From Vanilla planifolia (lineage: Eukaryota > Streptophyta > Magnoliopsida > Asparagales > Orchidaceae): 64,000 bases of DNA. Each line of letters begins with the position of its first letter. The first letter of the stretch is position 1. The DNA lies in assembly GCA_023846275.1 (NCBI GenBank), contig JAIUJO010000227.1, positions 402,243 through 466,242 on the forward strand, read 5' to 3'. The position numbers and the translations under genes were made by a program. Below, one piece after another: positions 38,740-50,300 of the stretch. The notes beneath the pieces are model-generated. The model did not search any database and was not told the DNA's origin. It was given only the letters and a program-made list of their open reading frames with translations.

Positions 38740-39330
38740 AAAGGTATCCCAAAGATTTCTATGAATTGAGCACTAGGTAGAAAAACCTAGTGTTATTCTT
38801 CTTTCTTACAATATGTCAGTTGATGTTGTCCTTAAAGTTGTTTTTTTTTTTGTATTCGAATGTTGAACTAGGTCCTTTTACGAGCATATAATGCTAGCAA
38901 TTTTATAATAGACCTGTACAATGGTGAATTGTAAGTGATAATCTCAAAGTTTTTTTTCCTAATCCAAGGAGCTTGAGTTGCACAAGTACTAACTAATATG
39001 TTTTTTATTTCAATTACAAATTGAAAAAAAATTTCTCTTATGTCTATCCAATAAAATCAGTGTGTTTTCATGAAACTCAAAATGTAATAGATGAACTCAC
39101 TTTTTTTCAACCATACTCCAAGCAAAATGATCATAAGTCTAGGTAAGTAAGTCAAAACCCATTTCACATCTAGTATATTATAGGCATAAAGTTATGGTTT
39201 TAGTAGGATATTTAAAAGTTTTCTTCATAGCCTAAATATGGGATTTCTTTTAATTGTCATAAAATGTTGCACAGAGTTCTATAGTAAAACAAATATAGAC
39301 AAATTAGGTTTAAGGTAAAAAAATTAGCAA
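38740..39330 (-). pseudogene. Copia RT C-terminus and RNase H remnant
   Basis: RNase H removes the RNA strand during reverse transcription. On the minus strand 38955-38984 reads CATQAPWIRK, matching the copia stretch 'AEY.(A/S)...C..(Q/A)A.WLR..L'. Upstream (about 39230-39290) comes MTIKRNP and a 'K.ILKYL'-like segment corresponding to 'H..A.KRILRYLKGT'. Downstream, NSPLYRSIIKLLALYARKRT resembles 'DN.SAI.L..NP..H.R(T/S)KHID'. Several frames are needed to read it and stops interrupt it, so it is nonfunctional. Confidence 0.62.
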
Positions 39331-40330
39331 ATAATCCCTTTATATATCTTCACATTCGTGGTCTAATTATTCTCTTAAATTTTCTCAATCATGTCCTTAT
39401 ATAATGTCCCCTTTAATTTTGTTATCTATTGGTTCATCATCAACACTTAGTTCATTAAGCTTCTTAATTTTATCAAGTAGCATTTGACTACAATATGATC
39501 TACAAAGAGACTCCTAAAACCTCACATGAATAGTTTCCCTTAAACTTCAGTTCTCTTATTTAGTACTCTATGTGACTTGATATTCATGTAGCATCCCACG
39601 AAAATTACATCATTAGACATAGAATCAAGCTTTTATAACTCTTTTAAAAATGAGCAACTGAGATAGTTTTAGGTTTTTGTCATATAATAATTCATAAGAG
39701 AAAATATAAAATAAAGGATTTATAAGAACTCTACCACTTTAGCATGTCATGTAATATTCTATTTCTTCTCTCGCCTACCTCTTTTTTTTTGTGGTGTTCT
39801 AGATGATGAGAAATTTTTAGATTCTATAAATAATTGCTTTTAAATTCTTCTACTTGGTCACATCTAACAAACACAAGGATAAGTTATGCTTCTTTTACAA
39901 TCTATTGACTAATTATGTAAGCTATTAATATGCCACTTTTCTTGTTATTGAACAACATAAAAGGAATTCATGAATATTAATCTATTATTATGAAACTATA
40001 TTTTGTTCATCCAAGATTATGAAGATGAATAGGTTTCCAAATAATTATAAGTGCAACAACTCCACTTGACCTCTCGTAATCACATGCCTTATCGATTAAG
40101 TTGAGGTTTTTTATTGTTTTTCTCATTTGTAATGCTTACACATATACTCATCATTTCAATAAGGACATGGTAGGCACCTAATAAAATAATACTTTGTGAT
40201 TTTCTTAAGTGTTAATAAGCTAAATGGCATAACAATCTATGCCAAAAATCAACACTATTCACTCAAGATGTATGCCATTCTAATCAACTTGTTTTAATAA
40301 TTTTGAAATGTAGTGCATGAGTGTTATAAT
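39331..40330 (-). pseudogene. Copia GAG-pre-integrase and integrase remnant
   Basis: Integrase inserts the element's DNA copy into the chromosome. Minus-strand landmarks in order: WHRLLCHL (40221-40244), equivalent to the conserved WHRRLGH(L/I) of the pre-integrase zinc-binding segment; EEFKSNYL (39827-39850), equivalent to the 'GGEF.S..F' around a catalytic acid of the DDE core; then a region rich in HHKKK and GRREK, where 'RTPQQNGV.ERKNR' normally stands; and SNDVIFVGCYMNIKS within 39543-39616, equivalent to 'K..IFVGYS...K.YR'. The spacing fits a copia integrase. Multiple stops and shifts make it inactive. Confidence 0.75.
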
Positions 40331-40544
40331 TTCTTAGTGATACATTGATGAGTTTATTATTTCCACTAATAATAAATTCTTTAAAATTAAAAAATAACAT
40401 AGAACATAAAGTCACATAATTGTCTAATGCTATGAAGATTATGCTAAAAACCTCGTACTAATCATATTACTTCACACCATCATATTAAGTGTAACTTGAA
40501 CACAATCATAGTACTTCAAATGGATGAATAGATAAGAGTGACTA

Positions 40545-40800
40545 ACCATATTCCTTAAGCAGTAACTATCAAAATTCCACATAGCCTCTCTAGTCTTGGA
40601 TGGAAGGAAAGGTGGGGAACGTTAACCACCTGTTAGATTTTAGGGCCTAAATCCTTTTAGATTGTGCTGTCCTAATAGAAATTGTATTTAAACAATCTCT
40701 TCTTATCCAAATATATCTTCAAACTTGAAGTGAATATTTCTTTTTATCTTGCATTGAGATGCAATGTGTCTATGTTTCAAAATATAGTTACATTTGATAT
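40545..40800 (-). pseudogene. Copia gag zinc knuckle and protease remnant
   Basis: At 40748-40792 the minus strand encodes CNYILKHRHIASQCK, a copia-type zinc knuckle (C..C...GHIA..C) in which the second Cys is Ile and the Gly is Arg. At 40547-40570 it reads DSYCLRNM, the copia protease active site normally written DSGCS.HM; the catalytic Asp and Ser survive but the Gly is Tyr. In intact elements gag coats the RNA and the protease releases the mature proteins. The two motifs are about 180 bp apart, close to family spacing. The domain is damaged and cannot function. Confidence 0.68.
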
Positions 40801-40854
40801 TGGTACCATGTGATGACATGAATTGATGACTAGATCAAAGGAATAAAATGTGGC

Positions 40855-41420
40855 AACAAGAATAAAAATAATAAGAAGGATAACAGTGTTGATAATTCAT
40901 AGCAATTAAATATAAAGGATTATGATAGACATTAAAATAATTAATTTATTAATTATTAAATAAAAATAATTATTATAAGGACATTATAAGAATAAGCAAT
41001 AAAAATGTTTTATTTTTCTTGTTATTTCTTAAATTTTTAATAGAAAATGAGGATTAAATCTAAAAAAGCATGATAAACAATTCATTTTGAATATAAGATT
41101 AAGAAGAAGAAGAAGAAGAATGAGAGCATGGGAAACAATTATGTCAGAAAATGAATTAAGGAATAAAGGGACAAATAAATGAGAATATGTGGTGAGATTG
41201 GAAAGATGATGGGAGAATAAAGCGTTGAAAAATGAGCAATAAATTGTGAGAAAGTGATTTACCTATAGAATGAGAACAGGAAGGGAGAACGAAAAAAAGA
41301 GCACACAAAAAAAGAATGGTAAGCAAGAGATAGTTATAAGATATTGAAAAAGAAATGAAATGAAGTACTATGAAATGAAGTACAATGAGAGAAGAACATA
41401 AATGTTGCTTGAGAATCGTT
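40855..41420 (+). repeat. A+T segment plus GA-rich tail, copy A of a two-copy repeat
   Basis: The segment AATTAAATATAAAGGATTAT through TTAAATTTTTAATAGAAAAT (about 40906-41047) aligns with 46618-46765, which has the same order of motifs: ATTATAAGGACATTATA / ATTATAAGGAAATTATA, then TTTCTTGTTATTTCTTAAA / TTTCATTTCTAATTCTTAAA. Both copies run into purine-rich DNA on the same strand. Here this includes (GAA)n at about 41099-41120. No coding potential is seen. Confidence 0.68.
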
Positions 41421-43265
41421 AAAAAAAATGATAGAGATTATGATAGAGAATATGATAGACAGAGATAGATATAATGGAAGGAAAGACAAAGGGTAAGAGT
41501 GAGAGAGATATAATATTACATAGTGTGGAACATATATAGAGAGAATCTAAAATTAGAGTTTTGGTTTTTGACATTCTGCTTGACTACATGCACTATCTAG
41601 TTTCATGTAGGAGAATTCAATAATAATGCCATAGTTGACCTTGTACAAATGTTTCTCCTAACTTATAATTTGTGGCAACCCAAATGGAATTGGTTAGAAC
41701 AAATTTAAAGAAATTAATGGACCAGAGTGATTTGGTAAGTAAAGAATTATGGGAAAGGAGAACCAAGAGCATAGAAGTTTGCATAGCTATTTTGTAAGGA
41801 GGGAGTTTGGCCAACAAGAAAATCTTGTTAAACATTCTAATTTAATTAGTGAGGAAAGATTCCCATCAATTTCACTTTCTCCTTTGTTGTTGTTTGTGTT
41901 TTCGTAAACTATTGCAATGTTCATAAGAAGGGAAAAAGTTACTAATTTTGGTGGATGGGAGATGATTCTATAGTAATAAGAAAGGAAAAGAGAAAAAAAT
42001 TAACTAATCAAGTTTGAACAGTTCAAGATTTGCAAAACTAAGCAAAATTGAAGAAAAAGGTTTGGTCATTAGGTATTTATAAGGTCAAAGATAAGGCTTC
42101 AAATCCAAATCAATTCCAATCTCCAAATATGTGCATAAATGTGTAGAGAAAGTAGAATTAGTAATTTTGTTAGGCTAGGTTTAAGAGGAGAGGAAATCCC
42201 TAAGACAAAAAGGGGAGAGAGATGTATTAAAAAGGAATTAAATCGGGGAGAATATAAAAAAATAAATAAATTGAAAGAAATATCTTAAAAGAATATGTTG
42301 TCAAATAGAAATGAAATATTAAAAATAAAAAATAAAAATGAATTAAAAATTAAAAAATTAAATAAATAAATATAATAATAAATTTTTCTTTTTTTTTACA
42401 CTTTCTCATCTTGTAAAGTATTATAATGGAATAAATAAAAAATAAAGATACAAGAACAAAGAGGAAGATTAAGAGAAGGAGAAAATAGAGAATGGAGAGA
42501 TAGAGACTGAGAAAGCGACAAACATCTAAAGGGATAGATGTTGAGGGAGAAAGAGAGGTAAAAGGAGATTTGAGATAAGGAGATGATAATAAAAACAAGA
42601 GAGATAAAAGGAGATAAGAGATAAATTATGATATTGATAAAAGGGATTAAAAAGAGAAAAAGAGTGTTATTGCAAAGGAAAGAGGTAGAGAGAAAGAGAA
42701 ATCATTTTGTTAAAAAAGGGGGAGAGAGAGGATAGGAGCACCACGAGAAAAAATATTTAACAAGAGGTAAAGATATAGTAAGAGATGAGACAATAACTAG
42801 AGAATAAGAAGAATAAGAAGAATAAGAAGGCAAATGGAGATAAAAAATGGAGATGGGGATTTTGAGCAAGACAATATAAGAAAAGAGATGATTTCTTTAA
42901 AAAAAGGTTTGAAAAAATTGTGAAAAGAGAGAGAAAGCAAGTGGAAGAGAGAAGTGTTAAGTTAAATGGCATGTATAGAGATAATCGAAGAGAAAAAAGT
43001 GGAAGAGGGTAGAGAGTGAGAGACAAAATGAGAAAATGTGGTTTACAGAAATGATAGAACCAAAAAGTGATAGAGTGTAAAAGATTGAGAGAAAAAGAGA
43101 GATAGAAAGACAAAGAGAGAAATAGAGATAAAGGTAGAGAGCTAAATGATAAATAAGGAGAGAGAGAGAGAGAGAGGGGACATTGTATAGGAGAGAAAGC
43201 AAAAGAGGGAAAAGATATAAGAGAGAAAATATAAATAACAACAAAGATAGAGAGACGATAGAGGC
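41420..43265 (+). repeat. Composite block, copy 1: spacer and GA-rich tract
   Basis: Aligns with 58630-60505. Landmarks: ATATAGAGAGAATCTAAAA at 41534 and ATACATAGAGAGAATCTAAA at 58741; GACTACATGC; TTTCTCCTAACTTATAA / TTTCTCCCAACTTATAA; then AGAGAGATGTATTAAAAAGG / AGGAAGATGTATTAAAAAAA. From about 42180 the + strand is nearly pure purine, with (GA)n at 43157-43178 and three AATAAGAAG copies at 42803-42830. The minus frame 41617-41835 has no recognised motif and is not conserved in copy 2. Long minus frames at 42350-43322 are stop-free only because the strand is pyrimidine-rich. Confidence 0.75.
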
Positions 43266-46200
43266 TATTACACTGAATCTCCTTAGTATAATAGAGTGCA
43301 ACTTTTGCTTATAATTTATCACATATTTTTAATTTTTTCACTTTGATTTTATTATATTACTATGTAACTCTAAATCTTATCTAATATGTTTTTTTAATTA
43401 CTATGATTTGTTAAATTATGTTTCTTTAATTTACCTTATTTTAGCTTTAATATGTGCTTAAATGTTAAAATAATAATTTGATATTACTTGCACTTATTTT
43501 TCTTAGTAATCTGTAGCAAATTCAAATGTGGTCTAATTGCGACAAAACATTATGGACTAGCCAAGACGAGTTTTATCCAAACAAATAATTATTCTTCTTT
43601 TTTTAGATATTTTATTTTCTAAGATTTTAGAATGCTTAATGTGGTATTTTGAATTGTTTCTAATTTGATAGTTAAGAATGTTAGTCTTGATCTCCTAATT
43701 GAGAATGCAACATTCCCAAAATATTGGCCTCATTTCTTCAAATTTTTTACTTTTATTTTCTTATATTGACATGTAACTCTAAATCACTTATTGTATAATT
43801 TTAGTGCTGACTTAATTTTGTTATATTAGATTAATTCAATTTCTCATATTTTATCTTCATTATATATTGACTTAATTTTAAAATAGTAAATTATTTTTAT
43901 TTATAATTTTTTAATTTGATATTTTGCAATAGTTCCAAATGAGATTTGATCGAGATATAATAAATGTTAATGGATTCATCTCATCATGCTCTATCTAATT
44001 AAATATTTTTTTTATTTTTATTAAATATTTTATTTTCTAGAGTTTTGCAACTTTTTATCACACATTTTGACTTATAGCTCATTTAACAACTGAGAATGTT
44101 AGGCTCAATATTTTTAAAATTTTTTATTTAATTTTCTTTCATAATTTTTCTTAATTCTTTATGTGTTTTGCTTTATTTTGGTTATATTACTATTTAACTC
44201 TAATTCTCCACTTTTTTGAACTTTACAAGTCTTTGATTTGATTTTATTATTTTGCTTCAAGTTAACTCATTTTAACTATAATATATATTTGCTTAGTATT
44301 AGTAAAATAATTAACAATTATTTATCTTAACTCATTTTGTAATTCACAGTAATTCGAAGCAAGGTTGGATCGGATTGAAACAAATGTTGTGCTAGCCTTA
44401 AGAAGCTCTGTCCAATTACATAATTTTTTTATATATTTTTAAATGTTTTGTGTTTTTTGGTAATTGCATACTTTATCGGACATATGAATTCATACCTATT
44501 TTGGTTATATTATTATGTAATTCTAATTGTTCGCTTGTGTGACCTTTATATGTATTTGATTTTAATGTATTACATCAATTAAATTTTGTCTAATTTTATT
44601 TAATATTAAATCAATTATTTCTTATTATTACGTTCATTTAATATGATAATTAGCATTCATTCAAAATAAAGTGATAATGAGATGAAGTAAACTTTGTTTG
44701 ATTTGCATCGCCAAGCTTTATGTAATTAAATATTCATGTTTTTATTTTTTTAAAATATCTTACTCTTTTGGGTTCTAACATGTTTTATAAGATATTTTCA
44801 TTCGGGCATTATTTTATAATCAAGTGCTTTATAATAGATTTTCTTCATATCTTGGAATGAAACTTTTTTCTATAGAATTTATCTCTTTCCACAAAAAATT
44901 TCTCTTATTTGCTTAAACTACTATGTAATGTTAAATCTCTTCTCAAGTGAGCATTACATCACTTTGATTTGGTTATATTATATTCCTTTAATTTATCTCC
45001 ATTCATTCTTGTTATATATTTAAAAATAATGAATGTAATAAATTATCATTATTTACTTTAGTTCACATTTGAAAGTGAAAATAATTCAAGATAAGATTTG
45101 ATGGAGACAAAATAAACATCATTGGACATGTCTCAATGAACGTTATCAACTTAATTGTTCATTTTTATATGTTTAACTATTTTAGATTGTACCAAAGTTG
45201 ATTTGAGGATTTTACACATGATCTCCATAGTTTCTTGGAATGCAACTATTCTAAATAATTTATCTCATTTCTTCAAATATTTTGCTTTGCTTCAATTATA
45301 TTATTATATAACCTTAATTCTCCTCTCGTGTCAGTCAAACATATATTTGATTATGTTATATTATATTGCTCATATCTATGTCATTAAGTTCTAATATATA
45401 TATATATATCTATATATATATATATTACTTAATATTAAAATAATTACTTGGTGTTATTTATATTTATTTGATTTTTAAATTCGCTATAATTCCAAAATTG
45501 TTCTAATCAAGATGAAACAAAGATCATTAGACTCATCTTTACGAGCTCTTTCTATTGTAATATTCATTTATATATCTATTTTTTAAATATATTATTTTCT
45601 AGATTTTGACAGTCAAGAATGTTATGCTCAATTGTCCTTAGTATGTTAAAGTGAAACATTCAAGCATGATTTATCTCATTTATTAAGATTTTTAGCTTTT
45701 ATTTTGTTACCTTACTAAGAAACTCTAATTTTCCTCCTTGTTACTTTTACATTCCTTTGATTCCATTGTATTATAATGCTTTAAATTACCTCATTTAAAC
45801 CATAATATATATTTTCTTGATATACATATAATAATTTTTTATATTTTTAAATATTTCATTTTAAGAATTTTTTGGCATTTCAAACGCATTTTTATTTGAA
45901 CCAGATTTTATGATCAAGAATGTTATTCATGAACTTACAATATCTTAGAATTCTACTTTATCATTTAACTAATCTCATTTTTCAAATTTCTCACTTCGAT
46001 TTTGTTATGTTCATATGTAACAATATATCTCATGTCATGCAACCTTTACATGTATTTGATTTAGTTATATCATATTGCTTCAATTTACCTCATTTTTAGC
46101 TTAATATGGATTTTATTATAATTTAAAAAGATAATTTATTTACTTTTATTCTTTATACTTTTGTAATTATTAATAATTCAAAATGGTGTCTAATCGAGCT

Positions 46201-46374
46201 GAAATAAATGCCATTGTTAGACTAATCTCATCAAGCTCCAACTAATTAAATATTCAATCTAATATTTTTAAGTTTTTAATATTTTAGAATTTTCAAGTGC
46301 TTTATTAGTCATTTTTATTTGCAAGCATTTGATTATCAAAAATGTTACAATAGATCCCCTTAGTATCTTAGAAT
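43266..46374 (+). repeat. Diverged ~0.4-kb satellite array, plus orientation (copy 1 of duplicated block)
   Basis: Anchors fall near 43280, 43680, 44095, 44460, 44820, 45205, 45615, 45920 and 46345. It starts mid-monomer directly after the GA tract, at CACTGAATCTCCTTAGTATA. The unit near 45600 lacks the GGCATGCTTTATGAGACATT segment and reads TTTTGACAGTCAAGAATG; the duplicate at about 61655 has the same loss. A (TA)n tract of about 34 bp with one interruption lies at 45393-45426. The array ends where a purine-rich block begins (about 46375). Confidence 0.84.
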
Positions 46375-47374
46375 ACAAAGAAAAAGAAGAAAAAAGAAAT
46401 TGATGATGTGTTAGAAGAATAGTGGAGCTTTATGAATGTTAGTGTAAACAAAGTAAAAGTTGTGGAATATAAGGTGAGCAAGAGAATAACAACAATAATA
46501 AATTGAAGATATAAAAAAGTTGAAATATTAAGCATGAGGAGAAAAAAATATGAGAAAAATATAAGATAAGAAATAAAAAAAACAATATAAGGGATATGAG
46601 TACTACTAATTAATGGGAATTAAATATAAGGAATAATAAGAAGAACATTAAACTTATGAATTATTATTTATTAAATATGAAAACGTTATTATAAGGAAAT
46701 TATAAAAATAAGTTATAGAAATACTTTATTTTTTTCATTTCTAATTCTTAAAGAAACATTTATGATTAAATTTAAAAAGTCATGGAGAAGAATCCATTAT
46801 AAAGATAATATTATTTCAAGAAGAATAAGAACATGAGAAAGAGTTAAAAGAGAACGAGAATAAGTAAGATGATAATAAAAATTCAATGAGTAGTGAAACA
46901 ACACTAGAGAAAGAGAATAAGAAGAACAAAAGGCTAAAAAAATAAAAAAAATAGAACCAATAATTTCAAGAATAAAAAGAGTCAGTGGAATAAGGAGGTA
47001 AGGAAAAAAGAAAAACTGTAAAAGAAGAAGAAAAAGAAAATAACAAGAATAAGAAGAAAATTATTAATTAAAACATTTTTAAAAAAATGATATTTTCCAA
47101 TCTTAATAATAATAACTATTATTTTCATAATAAATTTAATTTTTTAATATTATGAAAAAATAATTCTTTCATACTTTTTCCTTGAATTACAACTAATATT
47201 GAGATGGAAACAAAGGCAAAAGGGAACAAAGTTAATGAGACAATACAGAGCATACAGGACAGTTAAGATAAGAGAGAGAGGGAAGACAACAAATGTGCAT
47301 AGAGTGTTAAGAGTGAAAAGTGCAAGCCAAGGAGAGATAAAGAGAATGGAGGATTGAAGAAACGGAAAAATTAA
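46375..47374 (+). repeat. Purine-rich block separating plus and minus arrays (includes copy B of 40855-41420)
   Basis: About 1 kb, mostly A and G on the + strand, with AAGAAG and GAGA motifs. It carries a copy (46590-46830) of the A+T segment seen at 40855-41050. It sits exactly at a plus-to-minus switch of the satellite: plus units end in CTTAGAATACAAAG and minus units begin near 47380. No coding content is seen. Confidence 0.72.
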
Positions 47375-50300
47375 AATATCTTATAAAATATACATAAATG
47401 ATATAAAATAAAAATACTAAAAAATTTTAAAAAATGTTTAATTGGATAAATCTCCACATGAGGAGTCTCGCAATATTTGCCTTCTCTTGATAAGACCTAA
47501 TTTGGAGTTGTTAAAAATTAAAAAATAATTAAGTATAAATAATAATAACAAATGATTTAAAAATTAAGTATATATATGTTAAAGCTAAAGTAAGATAAAT
47601 TTACAAAAAATTAATAAAATTAAGTGATGTAAATGTCACATGAAAAGTATGTCTGAGTTATATACTACAAAAAGCAAATCAAAGCAAAAAATTTTAACAA
47701 TTGAGATATACTATGCAACAAATTGCATTCTAATATACTAAAGAGATGGAGTGTAATATTCTTAATCATCAAATCATGTATAATCAAAATGTCTCACAAA
47801 ATGTGAAAACAACAAAAGAAAATTAAATTTTAAAAAAATATACAAATGAATATTTAATTACATTGAGTTTGAGAAAGCAAGTTCATCAATCATTATTTCA
47901 TCTCTACTGGACCATAATAAAAGCCATTGCAAATTGCTTAAGTTAGAATGCATAAATTCTAATAATCGTTTTAATATTTAGTAAATATATATTAAACCAT
48001 AAAGGAGAAACATTCAAGCAAGGTATTATAAAAAAAGAAAGTAATAAATTAAAGAAATGAGAAAAATTGTATGAGAAATTTGAGCATGGAAAAATAGTGA
48101 CACTATGTGTAACTTCATCACCAAATCACGTATGAATTGAAATGTCTCAAAAAGTAAGACCTTCAAAATAAAATATTTCGAAATATATAAATATATATTT
48201 TTTGGTATAGCTTTTTTTGGTGAGGCCACTAACATTTGTTTTGCCACAATTGAACCTAATTTGGATTTTTTGTTAATATGCAAAAATATTATAAATAGAA
48301 ATAATAAATCATTTTATCAATATCAAGTAAAGAAAATTAATGTTGACATATGATAATTTGGAGTAATATATTATAACCAAATGAAAGCATTGTAAAGGTA
48401 ATATAAGAGGATATTTAGAGTTAGAAAGTAATATACTGAAATCAAAGAAAAAACTTTGAAGAAATTTGATAAAATACACAAGAAAGTTTCCTAGGCAAGA
48501 TGCTATAGTCATCAAGACTGACATAGTTACTCATATAATTAGGTATTATGCAACATGCCTCATAAAATAAAAAAATATTGTAAAGAAAACTATTTCAAAA
48601 TATAAAAAACATTAAGTAATAATGAAAATAATAATTTCCAATGCAAATGATAAAAATAATAATTAATTATAATTTAAAAATTAAGTAACTATATGTTAAA
48701 GGAAAAAAAGAGTTTAATTCAATGACTATAATATAGAAAGCATAAACAAAAGAAATTTAATAAATTAGATAAAGTTTATAGGAAAGTTCAATTCAAGGAT
48801 AATATAGAGTTTAAGTGAAAAATCTTTGATTGTCAAATCAAGTATAAAGTAAAATATCTCATAAAGCATGTTATGACCTTATAAAAAATTATTAAAAATT
48901 AAAAAAAATATTTAATTTTATATAACTCATCAATACAAGGCCAACAACTTTTATATTTAATAAATAAGAATAAGTAATAATAAATAATAACTATAACCTC
49001 ACGTAAAAATATACTGAAATTGAAATGAGTTAAATTGAAATTATATAATATAATCTAATAAGAGTGATTTAAAAGTCACACAATAGGAGATTTAGTGTTA
49101 CATAGTAATATAGACATGAAAGAAGAAGGATGGTGTGTAATATCTATTATCATCAAATCAAATTTGAAACAAAGTATGTCTAACATTATGCTAAAAATAT
49201 TAAAAAATAAATATTTAAACGAACAAAATATTATTGTTTAATTAGAAATTACTCATTGAGAGGAGACCAATCATTTTTGTTCATCTCAATCATACCACCT
49301 CATGAATTACAACTATTTTAGAAAATGAATAACTATAAAAAATAATAAATTTTCATTTTAGTATTCAATAATGACATCTCAAATGTGAAATATGACAAGT
49401 TGAATATATTTAATATATCTAAATCAAGGCAATATAAACATCACACGACATAAGATATAGTTAGTAAAATGACTAAATCAAAGTGAAAAACCTGAATAGA
49501 TGAGATAAATTATGAAGGAAAGTTGTATTCCAAGATTCAAAGAAGATTGAGTGTAACATCTACAATCATAAAATTAGTTAAGAATTAAAATTCTCATGAA
49601 GCAAGAAAAAAAATCAATGTTGATAAAACATATAAAAATGTGAAAGTAATTATTTAAATGGATCAAGGGCATCGAGATTTGTCTAACGATATTTATTAGG
49701 ACAAAATCAGAAGTCAATAATAAATACTGAGAGATTACCAAAGCAATTAAACATAAAAAATAATAAAATATTATTTGATATTATGAAAATTTACATTATA
49801 GTTCTAACAAAATAAATTTAGTTGTTGTAATATATACAAATCAAAGTCATGTAAAGGTCACATTAGAGGAGATTTTGGGTTATATAATTATTTAATTTAA
49901 TCAAAGAGAAAGCTTTTAAGAATTAAGATACATTTTATAGGAAGACAAAATTATAAGATCCTAAAGAGCATAAGTGTAAAACCATTGCCGATAAATTTGC
50001 TACAAATCAAAATGTTTCATAAAGCATGTCGTAATCTAAGAAATAATAGAGTTAAAATATATAATAAATAAATATTAAAGAAATAAATCATATCAAGACA
50101 TGACCAATTTTTTTTAAATAATAAAATTTATCAATATAAATAAGAACAAATAACAATAAAGTACTATGTTAATTTCAATTCAAAAAATATAATAGGTAGA
50201 AGGAGATAAATTAATGTAATGTAGAATAACTAAATAAAAGTGAATTAGATTACAAATTATAAGAGATTTAGTATTAAATGGTAATTTAACAAAATCAATG

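Larger units (their letters stand above)
38740..40800 (-). mobile_element. Degraded Ty1/copia retrotransposon coding region, no LTRs found
   Basis: Minus-strand remnants follow copia order: gag zinc knuckle, protease, GAG-pre-integrase, integrase, end of reverse transcriptase, RNase H. Integrase preceding RT/RNase H is the diagnostic copia arrangement, opposite to gypsy. The core of reverse transcriptase appears deleted near 39400. Stops and frame changes are frequent throughout. Both ends are lost: the gag side runs into the A+T/GA element at about 40855, and no LTR was found on the other side. It is a second old element on the same strand as the nearby gypsy copy. Confidence 0.78.

Noticed and set aside
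42350-43322. Long minus-strand ORFs (82-121 codons)
   Set aside because: They lie in a GA tract whose complement is pyrimidine-rich and so lacks stops by composition. Overlapping frames are open together and give only Ser/Leu/Phe strings.
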